A DNA stretch of 6,656 nucleotides, taken from assembly GCA_018302185.1 (NCBI GenBank), contig JAGVZX010000102.1:1-6656 (forward strand), given 5' to 3'. Shown in pieces: positions 5,301 through 6,656 of the stretch (position 1 is its first letter; the number at the start of each line of letters is the position of its first letter). The notes under the pieces were generated by a model. It did no database searches. It was not told the origin of the DNA and was given only the letters and a program-made list of their open reading frames with translations. This DNA is from Candidatus Woesearchaeota archaeon. GTDB taxonomy: Archaea; Nanobdellota; Nanobdellia; Woesearchaeales; UBA10200. The position numbers were made by a program, and so were the translations under genes.

Positions 5301-6440
5301 ATGGCTAACGATAAGAGTGATAAAAGCGATTCTATCCCGATCATTGGTTCAGGTACGATAGGTAGTTATACAGCTTATTTGCTGGCTAAACAAGGCTATA
5401 TTGTCACATTATATGAGGATCATGACAAGATAGGCATTCCATGCCATTGCACAGGTATTGTGACATCTGGATTATTAAACATTCTCGATTTATCAAAGCT
5501 AAAGCCTGAGCTCATAGTAAATAGGCTAAAAAGAGTTAAGGTAGTTGCCCCTAACCATGATTCTACCATCATCAAATCCAGTGATATAGTGCTTGATCGA
5601 GTAGGCTTTGATGTCTTTCTAGCAGAAAAAGCAGTTGATGCAGGAGCAAAGCTTGAATATAACCATAAATTCATTAATTTTGATATGCAGAAAAAACAAT
5701 TGACCCTAAAACATAAGGATGTTATAAAAACAGTAGCCACTGATAAAGTCATCGCTGCTGATGGTCCTAACTCCCAGCTATTTAATTATGTAAACCCAAA
5801 CATAAAAAGAGAGCCTTGGGTCGGAGTGCAGGTTGTCATCAAGGGAGAATTTGACAGAGAGACGTATGAGGCATATCTAGGCAGCGAATTTGCACCTGGT
5901 TTTTTTGCATGGGTAGTTCCTGAAAGCGAAAACAGTGCAATAATCGGCTTAGCTACCAGAGAAAAGACAAATTTCTATTTTGAAAAATTTATGAAACAGA
6001 GATGCGGCGAAGATTGGAAAGCAAGAGTACAGAGTTATAGGGGTGGCCTGATCCCATTGTACAACAGAAAAGTAGTTTGCGAAAAACAGGGAGTGTTTCT
6101 CGTCGGAGATGCAGCATTGCAAGTAAAAGCAACAACAGGCGGCGGCATAATCCCTGGCATGAAAGCTGCAAATGCATTGGCTGATTCGTTCAAGACAGGA
6201 ATATCATATGATAAGTTATGGAGAAAGTATACAGGCAAAGATCTTTGGATGCATCTCATGATCAGAAAAGCCATGAACAATTCGAGTGATGAGGAATACA
6301 GCTGGTTGGTTGAGCTTGCAAACAAGCAAAAGCCTAAAGCATTGATAGAGAACATTGAAAGGGAGCATGCATTCAGGCTTATGATGAGATTATTTATTGC
6401 AGAGCCTAGGTTCCTATATTTTGCAAAGCATCTATTATGA
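5301..6440 (+). CDS. Geranylgeranyl reductase family FAD-dependent oxidoreductase (379 aa)
   Basis: This family reduces the double bonds of geranylgeranyl chains; in archaea it saturates the isoprenoid chains of digeranylgeranylglycerol lipids at the membrane. Visible marks, numbered from ATG 5301: the N-terminal Rossmann FAD motif GSGTIG at 16-21, with an acidic pair (E39/D40) ending the second strand; IGIPCHCTG at 44-52, where members have an IGxPxxC segment; LDR at 98-100; AADGPNS at 152-158; the substrate-site motif PxxYxWxFP as PGFFAWVVP at 199-207, with Tyr to Phe and Phe to Val; GDAA at 269-272 and TTGGGI at 278-283, the second FAD-contact motif. Length is normal for the family. An in-frame GTG at 5292 would add three residues (MRY); ATG is chosen for its codon and GAGGT, although the spacing is tight. 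No partner gene is adjacent. Family assignment is firm; the exact substrate is not shown. Confidence 0.88.
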   Translation: MANDKSDKSDSIPIIGSGTIGSYTAYLLAKQGYIVTLYEDHDKIGIPCHCTGIVTSGLLNILDLSKLKPELIVNRLKRVKVVAPNHDSTIIKSSDIVLDRVGFDVFLAEKAVDAGAKLEYNHKFINFDMQKKQLTLKHKDVIKTVATDKVIAADGPNSQLFNYVNPNIKREPWVGVQVVIKGEFDRETYEAYLGSEFAPGFFAWVVPESENSAIIGLATREKTNFYFEKFMKQRCGEDWKARVQSYRGGLIPLYNRKVVCEKQGVFLVGDAALQVKATTGGGIIPGMKAANALADSFKTGISYDKLWRKYTGKDLWMHLMIRKAMNNSSDEEYSWLVELANKQKPKALIENIEREHAFRLMMRLFIAEPRFLYFAKHLL

Positions 6441-6493
6441 ATATTTTAACTATAGTTTAATTATATTTGTGAGATTTTGCTAGGATTTCAGGA

Positions 6494-6499
6494 TTTTTT
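6494..6499 (+). terminator. Possible T-run terminator after the reductase gene
   Basis: A run of six T lies 54 nt beyond the reductase stop codon and about 20 nt before the next TATA box, with scattered T-rich sequence between. Archaeal termination can use such a run, but it is short and the call is weak. Confidence 0.35.
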
Positions 6500-6513
6500 A
6501 ACAATGCAAAACA

Positions 6514-6577
6514 TTTATAAACAAAGATATTATTTTTCCTTCAATGAGGGGTCATTTTAAGAGAATTAATAAGAGGT
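6514..6577 (+). promoter_or_regulatory. Promoter (TATA box 6514-6521) and ribosome binding site (6573-6577) for the last gene
   Basis: TTTATAAA at 6514-6521 is the clearest TATA box in the window, preceded by the A-rich GCAAAACA as a possible BRE. It predicts a transcript start near 6541-6545. GAGGT at 6573-6577 lies 10 nt before ATG 6588, slightly far but usable. The predicted start falls almost on an ATG at 6544 that opens a 15-codon frame ending across the next start codon. Confidence 0.65.
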
Positions 6578-6587
6578 TATTTGGTCC

Positions 6588-6656
6588 ATGAAGAAAGGTG
6601 TAGATAAAGCAAAAAGAAACACAATAATCATCGGTGTATTTATCGTTGTCCTGATG
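6588..6656 (+). CDS. N-terminal fragment of a membrane or secreted protein (3' end outside window)
   Basis: Twenty-three codons are visible before the window ends: MKKGVDKAKRNT followed by the hydrophobic IIIGVFIVVLM. A basic N-terminus running into a hydrophobic segment is typical of a signal peptide or membrane anchor, so the product is probably exported or anchored with its N-terminus inside. Nothing more can be said about function. Support comes from the good TATA box at 6514-6521, GAGGT at 6573-6577, and the ATG. The start overlaps by ATGA the stop of a 15-codon ORF beginning at 6544, so a small upstream peptide could couple to its translation. Confidence 0.65.
   Translation, partial: MKKGVDKAKRNTIIIGVFIVVLM

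Noticed and set aside
5420..5752. Minus-strand ORF of 110 aa inside the reductase gene
   Set aside because: The + strand carries clear family motifs throughout; the antisense frame has no start signals or recognisable features.

Overview
The window looks archaeal and most resembles an AT-rich DPANN-type genome (Woesearchaeota/Pacearchaeota-like); that assignment is inference. The supporting signs are TATA-box-like elements about 25-30 nt ahead of likely transcription starts (for example TTTATAAA and TTTAAATA), short GAGGT-type ribosome binding sites, a T-run terminator, Arg codons mostly AGA/AGG with frequent ATA Ile, a PGF-pre-PGF-like domain, and a geranylgeranyl-reductase-family flavoprotein of the kind archaea use on membrane lipids. 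All genes lie on the + strand, and most seem to have their own promoter.

Layout. (1) 1-142: the C-terminal 46 residues of a small single-span membrane protein, followed by a T-rich terminator. (2) 218-1093: a 291-aa soluble protein that I do not recognise. (3) 1173-4976: a 1267-aa multi-pass membrane protein, the main feature of the window. It has a signal peptide, a secreted Cys-containing beta-sandwich-like repeat region, a membrane span, a PGF-pre-PGF-like domain, three long charged coiled coils separated by membrane spans, and a basic tail. (4) 4977-5300: an intergenic region with no confident gene. It holds an exact 26-bp direct repeat at a 180-bp period, a strong GC-rich hairpin, and alternative 9-bp pairings that exclude each other. 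(5) 5301-6440: a FAD-dependent geranylgeranyl reductase family protein. (6) 6588 to the end: the start of another membrane or secreted protein with an N-terminal hydrophobic segment; its promoter is visible, and a 15-codon ORF lies ahead of it.

How they fit together. The theme is the cell envelope: the large coiled-coil protein spans the membrane, the reductase probably saturates isoprenoid lipid chains, and both window-edge fragments are membrane proteins. No operon is evident; intergenic gaps of 75 to 324 bp separate the genes. The two observations most worth following up are the mixed topology of the 1267-aa protein, including a normally extracellular domain placed on the predicted cytoplasmic side, and the structured repeat region at 4977-5300, which may be a non-coding RNA, a regulatory leader or the remains of a gene.
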